Positions 44,601 through 60,231 of a stretch of 64,000 nt of DNA are shown here, one piece after another. Numbering within the stretch: the first letter of the stretch is position 1; the number at the start of each line of letters is the position of its first letter. A program made the translations under genes and the position numbers. The stretch covers positions 9,610,001 to 9,674,000 of the forward strand of contig OZ059895.1 in NCBI GenBank assembly GCA_964057225.1. Reading direction: 5' to 3'. The DNA is from Auanema rhodensis. Taxonomy: Eukaryota > Nematoda > Chromadorea > Rhabditida > Rhabditidae. The notes below the pieces were generated by a model. That model had not been told where the DNA came from. It saw nothing but the letters and a program-made list of their open reading frames with translations, and did no database searches.

Positions 44601-47600
44601 TTACAGTTATAAACCAGTAGGTAATGAAACCTTCATCTTGAATTTACTGTTTCTATCTATTTCCTATCAAAACAAACATTGTTCAAACACTATGCAACTA
44701 TGAAACCTTTTTTAATTTATTGTATTTGGAGCTCATAAAATTTGAAATCATCGAGGGATCCAGATGGAACGTGGAAAATTACATAACTAACATGAAATTG
44801 GAAAAAAAAGTATAACAAGGATAAGTATGTTAACGATTGAATATCAGATATTTTCGCTTACGACCATACCACGTTGAAAATACGCCATACAGCTGATATT
44901 CAATTTTATCTTTTCCGTAACAAATGTTTTCAATTTTCAAGCACTTTTACTTGGATAGCTCAACCAAAGGAAAGCAAATTATCTTCAATTTTATTTCTAT
45001 ATTACAGTTATAAACCAGTAGGTAATGAAACCTTCATCTTGAATTTACTGTTTCTATCTATTTCCTATTAAAACAAACATTGTTCAAACACTATGCAACT
45101 ATGAAACCTTTTTTAATTTATTGTATTTGGAGCTCATAAAATTTGATATCATCGAGGGATCCAGATGGAACGTGGAAAATTATATAACTAAAATGAAATT
45201 GGAAAAAAAATATAACAAGGATAAGTATGTTAACGATTGAATAACAGATATTTTCGCTTACGACCATACCACGTTGAAAGTACGCCATACAGCTGATTTT
45301 CAATTTTATCTTTTCCGTAACAAATGTTTTCAATTTTCAAGCACTTTTACTTAGATAGCTCAACCAAAGGAAAGCAAATTATCTTCAATTTTATTTCTAT
45401 ATTACAGTTATAAACCAGTAGGTAATGAAACCTTCATCTTGAATTTACTGTTTCTATCTATTTCCTATCAAAACAAACATTGTTCAAACACTATGCAACT
45501 ATGAAACCTTTTTTAATTTATTGTATTTGGAGCTCATAAAATTTGATATCATCGAGGGATCCAGATGGAACGTGGAAAATTACATAACTAAAATGAAATT
45601 GGAAAAAAAAGTATAACAAGGATGAGTATGTTAACGATTGAATATCAGATTTTTTCGCTTACGACCATACCACGTTGAAAGTACGCCATACAGCTGATTT
45701 TCAATTTTATCTTTTCCGTAACAAATGGTTTCAATTTTCAAGCACTTTTACTTAGATAGCTCAACCAAAAGAAAGCAAATTATCTTCAATTTTATTTCTA
45801 TATTACAGTTATAAACCAGTAGGTAATGAAACCTTCATATTGAATTTACTGTTTCTATCTATTTTCTATTAAAACAAACATTGTTCAAACACTATGCAAC
45901 TATGAAACCTTTTTTAATTTATTGTATTTGGAGCTCATAAAATTTGATATCATCGAGGGATCCAGATGGAACGTGGAAAATTACATAACTAAAATGAAAT
46001 TGGAAAAAAAAGTATAACAAGGATAAGTATGTTAACGATTGAATATCAGATATTTTCGCTTACGACCATACCACGTTGAAAATACGCCATACAGCTGATT
46101 TTCAATTTTATCTTTTCCGTAACAAATGTTTTCAATTTTCAAGCACTTTTACTTGGATAGCTCAACCAAAGGAAAGCAAATTATCTTCAATTTTATTTCT
46201 ATATTACAGTTATAAACCAGTAGGTAATGAAACCTTCATCTTGCATTTACTGTTTCTATCTATTTCCTATCAAAACAAACATTGTTCAAACACTATGCAA
46301 CTATGAAACCTTTTTTAATTCATTGTATTTGGAGCTCATAAAATTTGATATCATCGAGGGATCCAGATGGAACGTGGAAAATTACATAACTAAAATGAAA
46401 TTGGAAAAAAAAGTATAACAAGGATAAGTATGTTAACGATTGAATATCAGATATTTTCGCTTACGACCATACCACGTTGAAAGTACGCCATACAGCTTAT
46501 TTTCAATTTTATCTTTTCCGTAACAAATGTTTTCAATTTTCAAGCACTTTTACTTAGATAGCTCAACCAAAGGAAAGCAAATTATCTTCAATTTTATTTC
46601 TATATTACAGTTATAAACCAGTAGGTAATGAAACCTTCATCTTGAATTTACTGTTTCTATCTATTCCCTATCAAAACAAACATTGTTCAAACACTATGCA
46701 ACTATGAAACCTTTTTTAATTTATTGTATTTGAAGCTCATAAAATTTGATATCATCGAGGGATCCAGATGGAACGTGGAAAATTACATAACTAACATGAA
46801 ATTGGAAAAAAAAGTATAACAAGGATAAGTATGTTAACGATTGAATATCAGATATTTTGCTTACGACCATACCACGTTGAAAGTACGCCATACAGCTGAT
46901 TTTCAATTTTATCTTTTCCGTAACAAATGGTTTCAATTTTCAAGCACTTTTACTTAGATAGCTCAACCAAAAGAAAGCAAATTATCTTCAATTTTATTTC
47001 TATATTACAGTTATAAACCAGTAGGTAATGAAACCTTCATCTTGAATTTACTGTTTCTATCTATTCCCTATCAAAATAAACATTGTTCAAACACTATGCA
47101 ACTATGAAACCTTTTTTAATTTATTGTATTTGGAGCTCATAAAATTTGATATCATCGAGGGATCCAGATGGAACGTGGAAAATTACATAACTAAAATGAA
47201 ATTGGAAAAAAAAGTATAACAAGGATAAGTATGTTAACGATTGAATATCAGATTTTTTCGCTTACGACCATACCACGTTGAAAGTACGCCATACAGCTGA
47301 TTTTCAATTTTATCTTTTCCGTAACAAATGTTTTCAATTTTCAAGCACTTTTACTTAGATAGCTCAACCAAAGGAAAGCAAATTATCTTCAATTTTATTT
47401 CTATATTACAGTTATAAACCAGTAGGTAATGAAACCTTCATCTTGAATTTACTGTTTCTATCTATTTCCTATTAGAACAAACATTGTTCAAACACTATGC
47501 AACTATGAAACCTTTTTTAATTTATTGTATTTGGAGCTCATAAAATTTGATATCATCGAGGGATCCAGATGGAACGTGGAAAATTATATAACTAAAATGA

Positions 47601-50600
47601 AATTGGAAAAAAAAATATAACAAGGATAAGTATGTTAACGATTGAATAACAGATATTTTCGCTTACGACCATACCACGTTGAAAGTACGCCATACAGCTG
47701 ATTTTCAATTTTATCTTTTCCGTAACAAATGTTTTCAATTTTCAAGCACTTTTACTTAGAAAGCTCAACCAAAGGAAAGCAAATTATCTTCAATTTTATT
47801 TCTATATTACAGTTATAAACCAGTAGGTAATGAAACCTTCATCTTGAATTTACTGTTTCTATCTATTTCCTATCAAAACAAACATTGTTCAAACACTATG
47901 CAACTATGAAACCTTTTTTAATTTATTGTATTTGGAGCTCATAAAATTTGAAATCATCGAGGGATCCAGATGGAACGTGGAAAATTACATAACTAACATG
48001 AAATTGGAAAAAAAAGTATAACAAGGATAAGTATGTTAACGATTGAATATCAGATATTTTCGCTTACGACCATACCACGTTGAAAATACGCCATACAGCT
48101 GATATTCAATTTTATCTTTTCCGTAACAAATGTTTTCAATTTTCAAGCACTTTTACTTGGATAGCTCAACCAAAGGAAAGCAAATTATCTTCAATTTTAT
48201 TTCTATATTACAGTTATAAACCAGTAGGTAATGAAACCTTCATCTTGAATTTACTGTTTCTATCTATTTCCTATTAAAACAAACATTGTTCAAACACTAT
48301 GCAACTATGAAACCTTTTTTAATTTATTGTATTTGGAGCTCATAAAATTTGATATCATCGAGGGATCCAGATGGAACGTGGAAAATTATATAACTAAAAT
48401 GAAATTGGAAAAAAAATATAACAAGGATAAGTATGTTAACGATTGAATAACAGATATTTTCGCTTACGACCATACCACGTTGAAAGTACGCCATACAGCT
48501 GATTTTCAATTTTATCTTTTCCGTAACAAATGTTTTCAATTTTCAAGCACTTTTACTTAGATAGCTCAACCAAAGGAAAGCAAATTATCTTCAATTTTAT
48601 TTCTATATTACAGTTATAAACCAGTAGGTAATGAAACCTTCATCTTGAATTTACTGTTTCTATCTATTTCCTATCAAAACAAACATTGTTCAAACACTAT
48701 GCAACTATGAAACCTTTTTTAATTTATTGTATTTGGAGCTCATAAAATTTGATATCATCGAGGGATCCAGATGGAACGTGGAAAATTACATAACTAAAAT
48801 GAAATTGGAAAAAAAAGTATAACAAGGATGAGTATGTTAACGATTGAATATCAGATTTTTTCGCTTACGACCATACCACGTTGAAAGTACGCCATACAGC
48901 TGATTTTCAATTTTATCTTTTCCGTAACAAATGGTTTCAATTTTCAAGCACTTTTACTTAGATAGCTCAACCAAAAGAAAGCAAATTATCTTCAATTTTA
49001 TTTCTATATTACAGTTATAAACCAGTAGGTAATGAAACCTTCATATTGAATTTACTGTTTCTATCTATTTTCTATTAAAACAAACATTGTTCAAACACTA
49101 TGCAACTATGAAACCTTTTTTAATTTATTGTATTTGGAGCTCATAAAATTTGATATCATCGAGGGATCCAGATGGAACGTGGAAAATTACATAACTAAAA
49201 TGAAATTGGAAAAAAAGTATAACAAGGATAAGTATGTTAACGATTGAATATCAGATATTTTCGCTTACGACCATACCACGTTGAAAATACGCCATACAGC
49301 TGATTTTCAATTTTATCTTTTCCGTAACAAATGTTTTCAATTTTCAAGCACTTTTACTTGGATAGCTCAACCAAAGGAAAGCAAATTATCTTCAATTTTA
49401 TTTCTATATTACAGTTATAAACCAGTAGGTAATGAAACCTTCATCTTGCATTTACTGTTTCTATCTATTTCCTATCAAAACAAACATTGTTCAAACACTA
49501 TGCAACTATGAAACCTTTTTTAATTCATTGTATTTGGAGCTCATAAAATTTGATATCATCGAGGGATCCAGATGGAACGTGGAAAATTACATAACTAAAA
49601 TGAAATTGGAAAAAAAAGTATAACAAGGATAAGTATGTTAACGATTGAATATCAGATATTTTCGCTTACGACCATACCACGTTGAAAGTACGCCATACAG
49701 CTTATTTTCAATTTTATCTTTTCCGTAACAAATGTTTTCAATTTTCAAGCACTTTTACTTAGATAGCTCAACCAAAGGAAAGCAAATTATCTTCAATTTT
49801 ATTTCTATATTACAGTTATAAACCAGTAGGTAATGAAACCTTCATCTTGAATTTACTGTTTCTATCTATTCCCTATCAAAACAAACATTGTTCAAACACT
49901 ATGCAACTATGAAACCTTTTTTAATTTATTGTATTTGAAGCTCATAAAATTTGATATCATCGAGGGATCCAGATGGAACGTGGAAAATTACATAACTAAC
50001 ATGAAATTGGAAAAAAAAGTATAACAAGGATAAGTATGTTAACGATTGAATATCAGATATTTTCGCTTACGACCATACCACGTTGAAAGTACGCCATACA
50101 GCTGATTTTCAATTTTATCTTTTCCGTAACAAATGGTTTCAATTTTCAAGCACTTTTACTTAGATAGCTCAACCAAAAGAAAGCAAATTATCTTCAATTT
50201 TATTTCTATATTACAGTTATAAACCAGTAGGTAATGAAACCTTCATCTTGAATTTACTGTTTCTATCTATTCCCTATCAAAATAAACATTGTTCAAACAC
50301 TATGCAACTATGAAACCTTTTTTAATTTATTGTATTTGGAGCTCATAAAATTTGATATCATCGAGGGATCCAGATGGAACGTGGAAAATTACATTACTAA
50401 CATGAAATTGGAAAAAAAAGTATAACAAGGATAAGTATGTTAACGATTGAATATCAGATATTTTCGCTTACGACCATACCACGTTGAAAGTACGCCATAC
50501 AGCTGATTTTCAATTTTATCTTTTCCGTAACAAATGTTTTCAATTTTCAAGCACTTTTACTTAGATAGCTCAACCAAAGGAAAGCAAATTATCTTCAATT

Positions 50601-53600
50601 TTATTTCTATATTACAGTTATAAACCAGTAGGTAATGAAACCTTCATCTTGAATTTACTGTTTCTATCTATTTCCTATCAAAACAAACATTGTTCAAACA
50701 CTATGCAACTATGAAACCTTTTTTAATTTATTGTATTTGGAGCTCATAAAATTTGAAATCATCGAGGGATCCAGATGGAACGTGGAAAATTACATAACTA
50801 ACATGAAATTGGAAAAAAAAGTATAACAAGGATAAGTATGTTAACGATTGAATATCAGATATTTTCGCTTACGACCATACCACGTTGAAAATACGCCATA
50901 CAGCTGATATTCAATTTTATCTTTTCCGTAACAAATGTTTTCAATTTTCAAGCACTTTTACTTGGATAGCTCAACCAAAGGAAAGCAAATTATCTTCAAT
51001 TTTATTTCTATATTACAGTTATAAACCAGTAGGTAATGAAACCTTCATCTTGAATTTACTGTTTCTATCTATTCCCTATTAAAACAAACATTGTTCAAAC
51101 ACTATGCAACTATGAAACCTTTTTTAATTTATTGTATTTGGAGCTCATAAAATTTGATATCATCGAGGGATCCAGATGGAACGTGGAAAATTATATAACT
51201 AAAATGAAATTGGAAAAAAAAATATAACAAGGATAAGTATGTTAACGATTGAATAACAGATATTTTCGCTTACGACCATACCACGTTGAAAGTACGCCAT
51301 ACAGCTGATTTTCAATTTTATCTTTTCCGTAACAAATGTTTTCAATTTTCAAGCACTTTTACTTAGATAGCTCAACCAAAGGAAAGCAAATTATCTTCAA
51401 TTTTATTTCTATATTACAGTTATAAACCAGTAGGTAATGAAACCTTCATCTTGAATTTACTGTTTCTATCTATTTCCTATCAAAACAAACATTGTTCAAA
51501 CACTATGCAACTATGAAACCTTTTTTAATTTATTGTATTTGGAGCTCATAAAATTTGATATCATCGAGGGATCCAGATGGAACGTGGAAAATTACATAAC
51601 TAAAATGAAATTGGAAAAAAAAGTATAACAAGGATAAGTATGTTAACGATTGAATATCAGATTTTTTCGCTTACGACCATACCACGTTGAAAGTACGCCA
51701 TACAGCTGATTTTCAATTTTATCTTTTCCGTAACAAATGGTTTCAATTTTCAAGCACTTTTACTTAGATAGCTCAACCAAAAGAAAGCAAATTATCTTCA
51801 ATTTTATTTCTATATTACAGTTATAAACCAGTAGGTAATGAAACCTTCATATTGAATTTACTGTTTCTATCTATTTTCTATTAAAACAAACATTGTTCAA
51901 ACACTATGCAACTATGAAACCTTTTTTAATTTATTGTATTTGGAGCTCATAAAATTTGATATCATCGAGGGATCCAGATGGAACGTGGAAAATTACATAA
52001 CTAAAATGAAATTGGAAAAAAAAGTATAACAAGGATAAGTATGTTAACGATTGAATATCAGATATTTTCGCTTACGACCATACCACGTTGAAAATACGCC
52101 ATACAGCTGATTTTCAATTTTATCTTTTCCGTAACAAATGTTTTCAATTTTCAAGCACTTTTACTTGGATAGCTCAACCAAAGGAAAGCAAATTATCTTC
52201 AATTTTATTTCTATATTACAGTTATAAACCAGTAGGTAATGAAACCTTCATCTTGCATTTACTGTTTCTATCTATTTCCTATCAAAACAAACATTGTTCA
52301 AACACTATGCAACTATGAAACCTTTTTTAATTCATTGTATTTGGAGCTCATAAAATTTGATATCATCGAGGGATCCAGATGGAACGTGGAAAATTACATA
52401 ACTAAAATGAAATTGGAAAAAAAAGTATAACAAGGATAAGTATGTTAACGATTGAATATCAGATATTTTCGCTTACGACCATACCACGTTGAAAGTACGC
52501 CATACAGCTGATTTTCAATTTTATCTTTTCCGTAACAAATGTTTTCAATTTTCAAGCACTTTTACTTAGATAGCTCAACCAAAGGAAAGCAAATTATCTT
52601 CAATTTTATTTCTATATTACAGTTATAAACCAGTAGGTAATGAAACCTTCATCTTGAATTTACTGTTTCTATCTATTCCCTATCAAAACAAACATTGTTC
52701 AAACACTATGCAACTATGAAACCTTTTTTAATTTATTGTATTTGAAGCTCATAAAATTTGATATCATCGAGGGATCCAGATGGAACGTGGAAAATTACAT
52801 AACTAACATGAAATTGGAAAAAAAAGTATAACAAGGATAAGTATGTTAACGATTGAATATCAGATATTTTCGCTTACGACCATACCACGTTGAAAGTACG
52901 CCATACAGCTGATTTTCAATTTTATCTTTTCCGTAACAAATGGTTTCAATTTTCAAGCACTTTTACTTAGATAGCTCAACCAAAAGAAAGCAAATTATCT
53001 TCAATTTTATTTCTATATTACAGTTATAAACCAGTAGGTAATGAAACCTTCATCTTGAATTTACTGTTTCTATCTATTCCCTATCAAAATAAACATTGTT
53101 CAAACACTATGCAACTATGAAACCTTTTTTAATTTATTGTATTTGGAGCTCATAAAATTTGATATCATCGAGGGATCCAGATGGAACGTGGAAAATTACA
53201 TTACTAACATGAAATTGGAAAAAAAAGTATAACAAGGATAAGTATGTTAACGATTGAATATCAGAAATTTTCGCTTACGACCATACCACGTTGAAAGTAC
53301 GCCATACAGCTGATTTTCAATTTTATCTTTTCCGTAACAAATGGTTTCAATTTTCAAGCACTTTTACTTAGATAGCTCAACCAAAAGAAAGCAAATTATC
53401 TTCAATTTTATTTCTATATTACAGTTATAAACCAGTAGGTAATGAAACCTTCATCTTGAATTTACTGTTTCTATCTATTCCCTATCAAAATAAACATTGT
53501 TCAAACACTATGCAACTATGAAACCTTTTTTAATTTATTGTATTTGGAGCTCATAAAATTTGATATCATCGAGGGATCCAGATGGAACGTGGAAAATTAC

Positions 53601-56600
53601 ATTACTAACATGAAATTGGAAAAAAAAGTATAACAAGGATAAGTATGTTAACGATTGAATATCAGATATTTTCGCTTACGACCATACCACGTTGAAAGTA
53701 CGCCATACAGCTGATTTTCAATTTTATCTTTTCCGTAACAAATGGTTTCAATTTTCAAGCACTTTTACTTAGATAGCTCAACCAAAAGAAAGCAAATTAT
53801 CTTCAATTTTATTTCTATATTACAGTTATAAACCAGTAGGTAATGAAACCTTCATCTTGCATTTACTGTTTCTATCTATTTCCTATCAAAACAAACATTG
53901 TTCAAACACTATGCAACTATGAAACCTTTTTTAATTCATTGTATTTGGAGCTCATAAAATTTGATATCATCGAGGGATCCAGATGGAACGTGGAAAATTA
54001 CATAACTAAAATGAAATTGGAAAAAAAAGTATAACAAGGATAAGTATGTTAACGATTGAATATCAGATATTTTCGCTTACGACCATACCACGTTGAAAGT
54101 ACGCCATACAGCTGATTTTCAATTTTATCTTTTCCGTAACAAATGTTTTCAATTTTCAAGCACTTTTACTTAGATAGCTCAACCAAAGGAAAGCAAATTA
54201 TCTTCAATTTTATTTCTATATTACAGTTATAAACCAGTAGGTAATGAAACCTTCATCTTGAATTTACTGTTTCTATCTATTCCCTATCAAAACAAACATT
54301 GTTCAAACACTATGCAACTATGAAACCTTTTTTAATTTATTGTATTTGAAGCTCATAAAATTTGATATCATCGAGGGATCCAGATGGAACGTGGAAAATT
54401 ACATAACTAACATGAAATTGGAAAAAAAAGTATAACAAGGATAAGTATGTTAACGATTGAATATCAGATATTTTCGCTTACGACCATACCACGTTGAAAG
54501 TACGCCATACAGCTGATTTTCAATTTTATCTTTTCCGTAACAAATGGTTTCAATTTTCAAGCACTTTTACTTAGATAGCTCAACCAAAAGAAAGCAAATT
54601 ATCTTCAATTTTATTTCTATATTACAGTTATAAACCAGTAGGTAATGAAACCTTCATCTTGAATTTACTGTTTCTATCTATTCCCTATCAAAATAAACAT
54701 TGTTCAAACACTATGCAACTATGAAACCTTTTTTAATTTATTGTATTTGGAGCTCATAAAATTTGATATCATCGAGGGATCCAGATGGAACGTGGAAAAT
54801 TACATTACTAACATGAAATTGGAAAAAAAAGTATAACAAGGATAAGTATGTTAACGATTGAATATCAGAAATTTTCGCTTACGACCATACCACGTTGAAA
54901 GTACGCCATACAGCTGATTTTCAATTTTATCTTTTCCGTAACAAATGGTTTCAATTTTCAAGCACTTTTACTTAGATAGCTCAACCAAAAGAAAGCAAAT
55001 TATCTTCAATTTTATTTCTATATTACAGTTATAAACCAGTAGGTAATGAAACCTTCATCTTGAATTTACTGTTTCTATCTATTCCCTATCAAAATAAACA
55101 TTGTTCAAACACTATGCAACTATGAAACCTTTTTTAATTTATTGTATTTGGAGCTCATAAAATTTGATATCATCGAGGGATCCAGATGGAACGTGGAAAA
55201 TTACATTACTAACATGAAATTGGAAAAAAAAGTATAACAAGGATAAGTATGTTAACGATTGAATATCAGATATTTTCGCTTACGACCATACCACGTTGAA
55301 AGTACGCCATACAGCTGATTTTCAATTTTATCTTTTCCGTAACAAATGGTTTCAATTTTCAAGCACTTTTACTTAGATAGCTCAACCAAAAGAAAGCAAA
55401 TTATCTTCAATTTTATTTCTATATTACAGTTATAAACCAGTAGGTAATGAAACCTTCATCTTGAATTTACTGTTTCTATCTATTCCCTATCAAAATAAAC
55501 ATTGTTCAAACACTATGCAACTATGAAACCTTTTTTAATTTATTGTATTTGGAGCTCATAAAATTTGATATCATCGAGGGATCCAGATGGAACGTGGAAA
55601 ATTACATAACTAACATGAAATTGGAAAAAAAAGTATAACAAGGATAAGTATGTTAACGATTGAATATCAGATATTTTCGCTTACGACCATACCACGTTGA
55701 AAGTACGCCATACAGCTGATTTTCAATTTTATCTTTTCCGTAACAAATGGTTTCAATTTTCAAGCACTTTTACTTAGATAGCTCAACCAAAAGAAAGCAA
55801 ATTATCTTCAATTTTATTTCTATATTACAGTTATAAACCAGTAGGTAATGAAACCTTCATCTTGAATTTACTGTTTCTATCTATTCCCTATCAAAATAAA
55901 CATTGTTCAAACACTATGCAACTATGAAACCTTTTTTAATTTATTGTATTTGGAGCTCATAAAATTTGATATCATCGAGGGATCCAGATGGAACGTGGAA
56001 AATTACATTACTAACATGAAATTGGAAAAAAAAGTATAACAAGGATAAGTATGTTAACGATTGAATATCAGATATTTTCGCTTACGACCATACCACGTTG
56101 AAAGTACGCCATACAGCTGATTTTCAATTTTATCTTTTCCGTAACAAATGGTTTCAATTTTCAAGCACTTTTACTTAGATAGCTCAACCAAAAGAAAGCA
56201 AATTATCTTCAATTTTATTTCTATATTACAGTTATAAACCAGTAGGTAATGAAACCTTCATCTTGAATTTACTGTTTCTATCTATTCCCTATCAAAATAA
56301 ACATTGTTCAAACACTATGCAACTATGAAACATTTTTTAATTTATTGTATTTGGAGCTCATAAAATTTGATATCATCGAGGGATCCAGATGGAACGTGGA
56401 AAATTACATAACTAACATGAAATTGGAAAAAAAAGTATAACAAGGATAAGTATGTTAACGATTGAATATCAGATATTTTCGCTTACGACCATACCACGTT
56501 GAAAGTACGCCATACAGCTGATTTTCAATTTTATCTTTTCCGTAACAAATGGTTTCAATTTTCAAGCACTTTTACTTAGATAGCTCAACCAAAAGAAAGC

Positions 56601-59532
56601 AAATTATCTTCAATTTTATTTCTATATTACAGTTATAAACCAGTAGGTAATGAAACCTTCATCTTGAATTTACTGTTTCTATCTATTCCCTATCAAAATA
56701 AACATTGTTCAAACACTATGCAACTATGAAACCTTTTTTAATTTATTGTATTTGGAGCTCATAAAATTTGATATCATCGAGGGATCCAGATGGAACGTGG
56801 AAAATTACATTACTAACATGAAATTGGAAAAAAAAGTATAACAAGGATAAGTATGTTAACGATTGAATATCAGATATTTTCGCTTACGACCATACCACGT
56901 TGAAAGTACGCCATACAGCTGATTTTCAATTTTATCTTTTCCGTAACAAATGTTTTCAATTTTCAAGCACTTTTACTTAGATAGCTCAACCAAAGGAAAG
57001 CAAATTATCTTCAATTTTATTTCTATATTACAGTTATAAACCAGTAGGTAATGAAACCTTCATCTTGAATTTACTGTTTCTATCTATTTCCTATCAAAAC
57101 AAACATTGTTCAAACACTATGCAACTATGAAACCTTTTTTAATTTATTGTATTTGGAGCTCATAAAATTTGAAATCATCGAGGGATCCAGATGGAACGTG
57201 GAAAATTACATAACTAACATGAAATTGGAAAAAAAAGTATAACAAGGATAAGTATGTTAACGATTGAATATCAGATATTTTCGCTTACGACCATACCACG
57301 TTGAAAATACGCCATACAGCTGATATTCAATTTTATCTTTTCCGTAACAAATGTTTTCAATTTTCAAGCACTTTTACTTAGATAGCTCAACCAAAGGAAA
57401 GCAAATTATCTTTAATTTTATTTCTATATTACAGTTATAAACCAGCAGGTAATGAAACCTTCATCTTGAATTTACTGTTTCTATCTATTTCCTATCAAAA
57501 CAAACATTGTTCAAACACTATGCAACTATGAAACCTTTTTTAATTTATTGTATTTGGAGCTCATAAAATTTGATATCATCGAGGGATCCAGATGGAACGT
57601 GGAAAATTACATAACTAACATGAAATTGGAAAAAAAAGTATAACAAGGATAAGTATGTTAACGATTGAATATCAGATATTTTCGCTTACGACCATACCAC
57701 GTTGAAAGTACGCCATACAGCTGATTTTTAATTTTATCTTTTCCGTAACAAATGTTTTCAATTTTCAAGCACTTTTACTTAGATAGCTCAACCAAAGGAA
57801 AGCAAATTATCTTTAATTTTATTTCTATATTACAGTTATAAACCAGCAGGTAATGAAACCTTCATCTTGAATTTACTGTTTCTATCTATTTCCTATCAAA
57901 ACAAACATTGTTCAAACACTATGCAACTATGAAACCTTTTTTAATTTATTGTATTTGGAGCTCATAAAATTTGATATCATCGAGGGATCCAGATGGAACG
58001 TGGAAAATTACATTACTAACATGAAATTGGAAAAAAAAATATAACAAGGATAAGTATGTTAACGATTGAATAACAGATATTTTCGCTTACGACCATACCA
58101 CGTTGAAAGTACGCCATACAGCTGATTTTCAATTTTATCTTTTCCGTAACAAATGTTTTCAATTTTCAAGCACTTTTACTTAGATAGCTCAACCAAAGGA
58201 AAGCAAATTATCTTCAATTTTATTTCTATATTACAGTTATAAACCAGTAGGTAATGAAACCTTCATCTTGAATTTACTGTTTCTATCTATTTCCTATCAA
58301 AACAAACATTGTTCAAACACTATGCAACTATGAAACCTTTTTTAATTTATTGTATTTGGAGCTCATAAAATTTGATATCATCGAGGGATCCAGATGGAAC
58401 GTGGAAAATTACATAACTAACATGAAATTGGAAAAAAAGTATAACAAGGATAAGTATGTTAACGATTGAATAACAGATATTTTCGCTTACGACCATACCA
58501 CGTTGAAAGTACGCCATACAGCTGATTTTCAATTTTATCTTTTCCGTAACAAATGTTTTCAATTTTCAAGCACTTTTACTTAGATAGCTCAACCAAAGGA
58601 AAGCAAATTATCTTCAATTTTATTTCTATATTACAGTTATAAACCAGTAGGTAATGAAACCTTCATCTTGAATTTACTGTTTCTATCTATTTCCTATCAA
58701 AACAAACATTGTTCAAACACTATGCAACTATGAAACCTTTTTTAATTCATTGTATTTGGAGCTCATAAAATTTGATATCATCGAGGGATCCAGATGGAAC
58801 GTGGAAAATTACATAACTAAAATGAAATTGGAAAAAAAAGTATAACAAGGATAAGTATGTTAACGATTGAATATCAGATTTTTTCGCTTACGACCATACC
58901 ACGTTGAAAGTACGCCATACAGCTGATTTTCAATTTTATCTTTTCCGTAACAAATGGTTTCAATTTTCAAGCACTTTTACTTAGATAGCTCAACCAAAAG
59001 AAAGCAAATTATCTTCAATTTTATTTCTATATTACAGTTATAAACCAGTAGGTAATGAAACCTTCATCTTGAATTTACTGTTTCTATCTATTTTCTATTA
59101 AAACAAACATTGTTCAAACACTATGCAACTATGAAACCTTTTTTAATTTATTGTATTTGGAGCTCATAAAATTTGATATCATCGAGGGATCCAGATGGAA
59201 CGTGGAAAATTATATAACTAAAATGAAATTGGAAAAAAAAATATAACAAGGATAAGTATGTTAACGATTGAATAACAGATATTTTCGCTTACGACCATAC
59301 CACGTTAAAAGTACGCCATACAGCTGATTTTCAATTTTATCTTTTCCGTAACAAATGTTTTCAATTTTCAAGCACTTTTACTTAGATAGCTCAACCAAAG
59401 GAAAGCAAATTATCTTCAATTTTATTTCTATATTACAGTTATAAACCAGTAGGTAATGAAACCTTCATCTTGAATTTACTGTTTCTATCTATTTCCTATC
59501 AAAACAAACATTGTTCAAACACTATGCAACTA

Positions 59533-60231
59533 CAGTCCTGTGCAAAAAACCTCGGACAAAAATATCTTAGAGGCCCCAGAAACCCCTTCAAACTACAAAA
59601 AAAATTTTTTTTTAAATTTCATAAGTTTCGTAAAGTCACATAGTATATATTCAGTCAAAATATATGTCAATATAACTAAAACTGATTTCAATATTTTTTC
59701 TAAATTTATAAGGAAAAATAGTGTTTTTTGACTATTTTGAATAATTCATCTTAATATAACAAAATTTGAGATTAGGAACATGTTAATTCATTAAAAAATA
59801 TTTTAAAATGATTCTAAGCACAAAGCTCAATCAATAACTAAGTTTTTCCTATGGCATAGCTTCAAACAAGTAAGCTTCAGCATCTGAATCTTACTGAATA
59901 TCTATGAAGATAACGTGGTTAACATACAACCAAATTCTCCCGTTTAAAAGAAAAATAGACGTTTAGTGTACTCCTAACATTCTATCAAAAGATTATTTCT
60001 GAAGTCTTGATGAAACTTCTGAAATTCAAGAAAGAAGACTTCTAGCAGTTTATGAAAATTTCGGAGACTCCAAAAAATACTTTTGAACATGATTTTCAAA
60101 ACTTTAAAGATTTTTTCTGAATTCATTATCAATTTTTAACACTCAAAATGTATTTTTTCTGATTTTTTGTAGTTTGTCTGAGAAGGTATAAGGGATTCTA
60201 AAAGTTGTCCGAGGTTTTTTGCACATGACTG
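59533..60231. mobile_element. Non-autonomous TA-flanked inverted-repeat transposon (Tc1/mariner-like)
   Basis: The satellite reads CAACTATGAAACC in intact copies; here it is split as CAAC-TA at 59531-59532 and TA-TGAAACC at 60232-60233, a TA duplication. The 699-bp insert starts CAGTCCTGTGCAAAAAACCT and ends with the reverse complement of CAGTCATGTGCAAAAAACCT; the inverted repeats are about 27 bp with one mismatch. CAGT ends and a TA target fit Tc1/mariner. No ORF over 63 codons and no DDE/D motif seen, so it needs a transposase in trans. Confidence 0.88.

Noticed and set aside
59540..59731. 63-codon ORF in the TA-flanked transposon
   Set aside because: Starts in the inverted repeat, low complexity, no transposase motifs.
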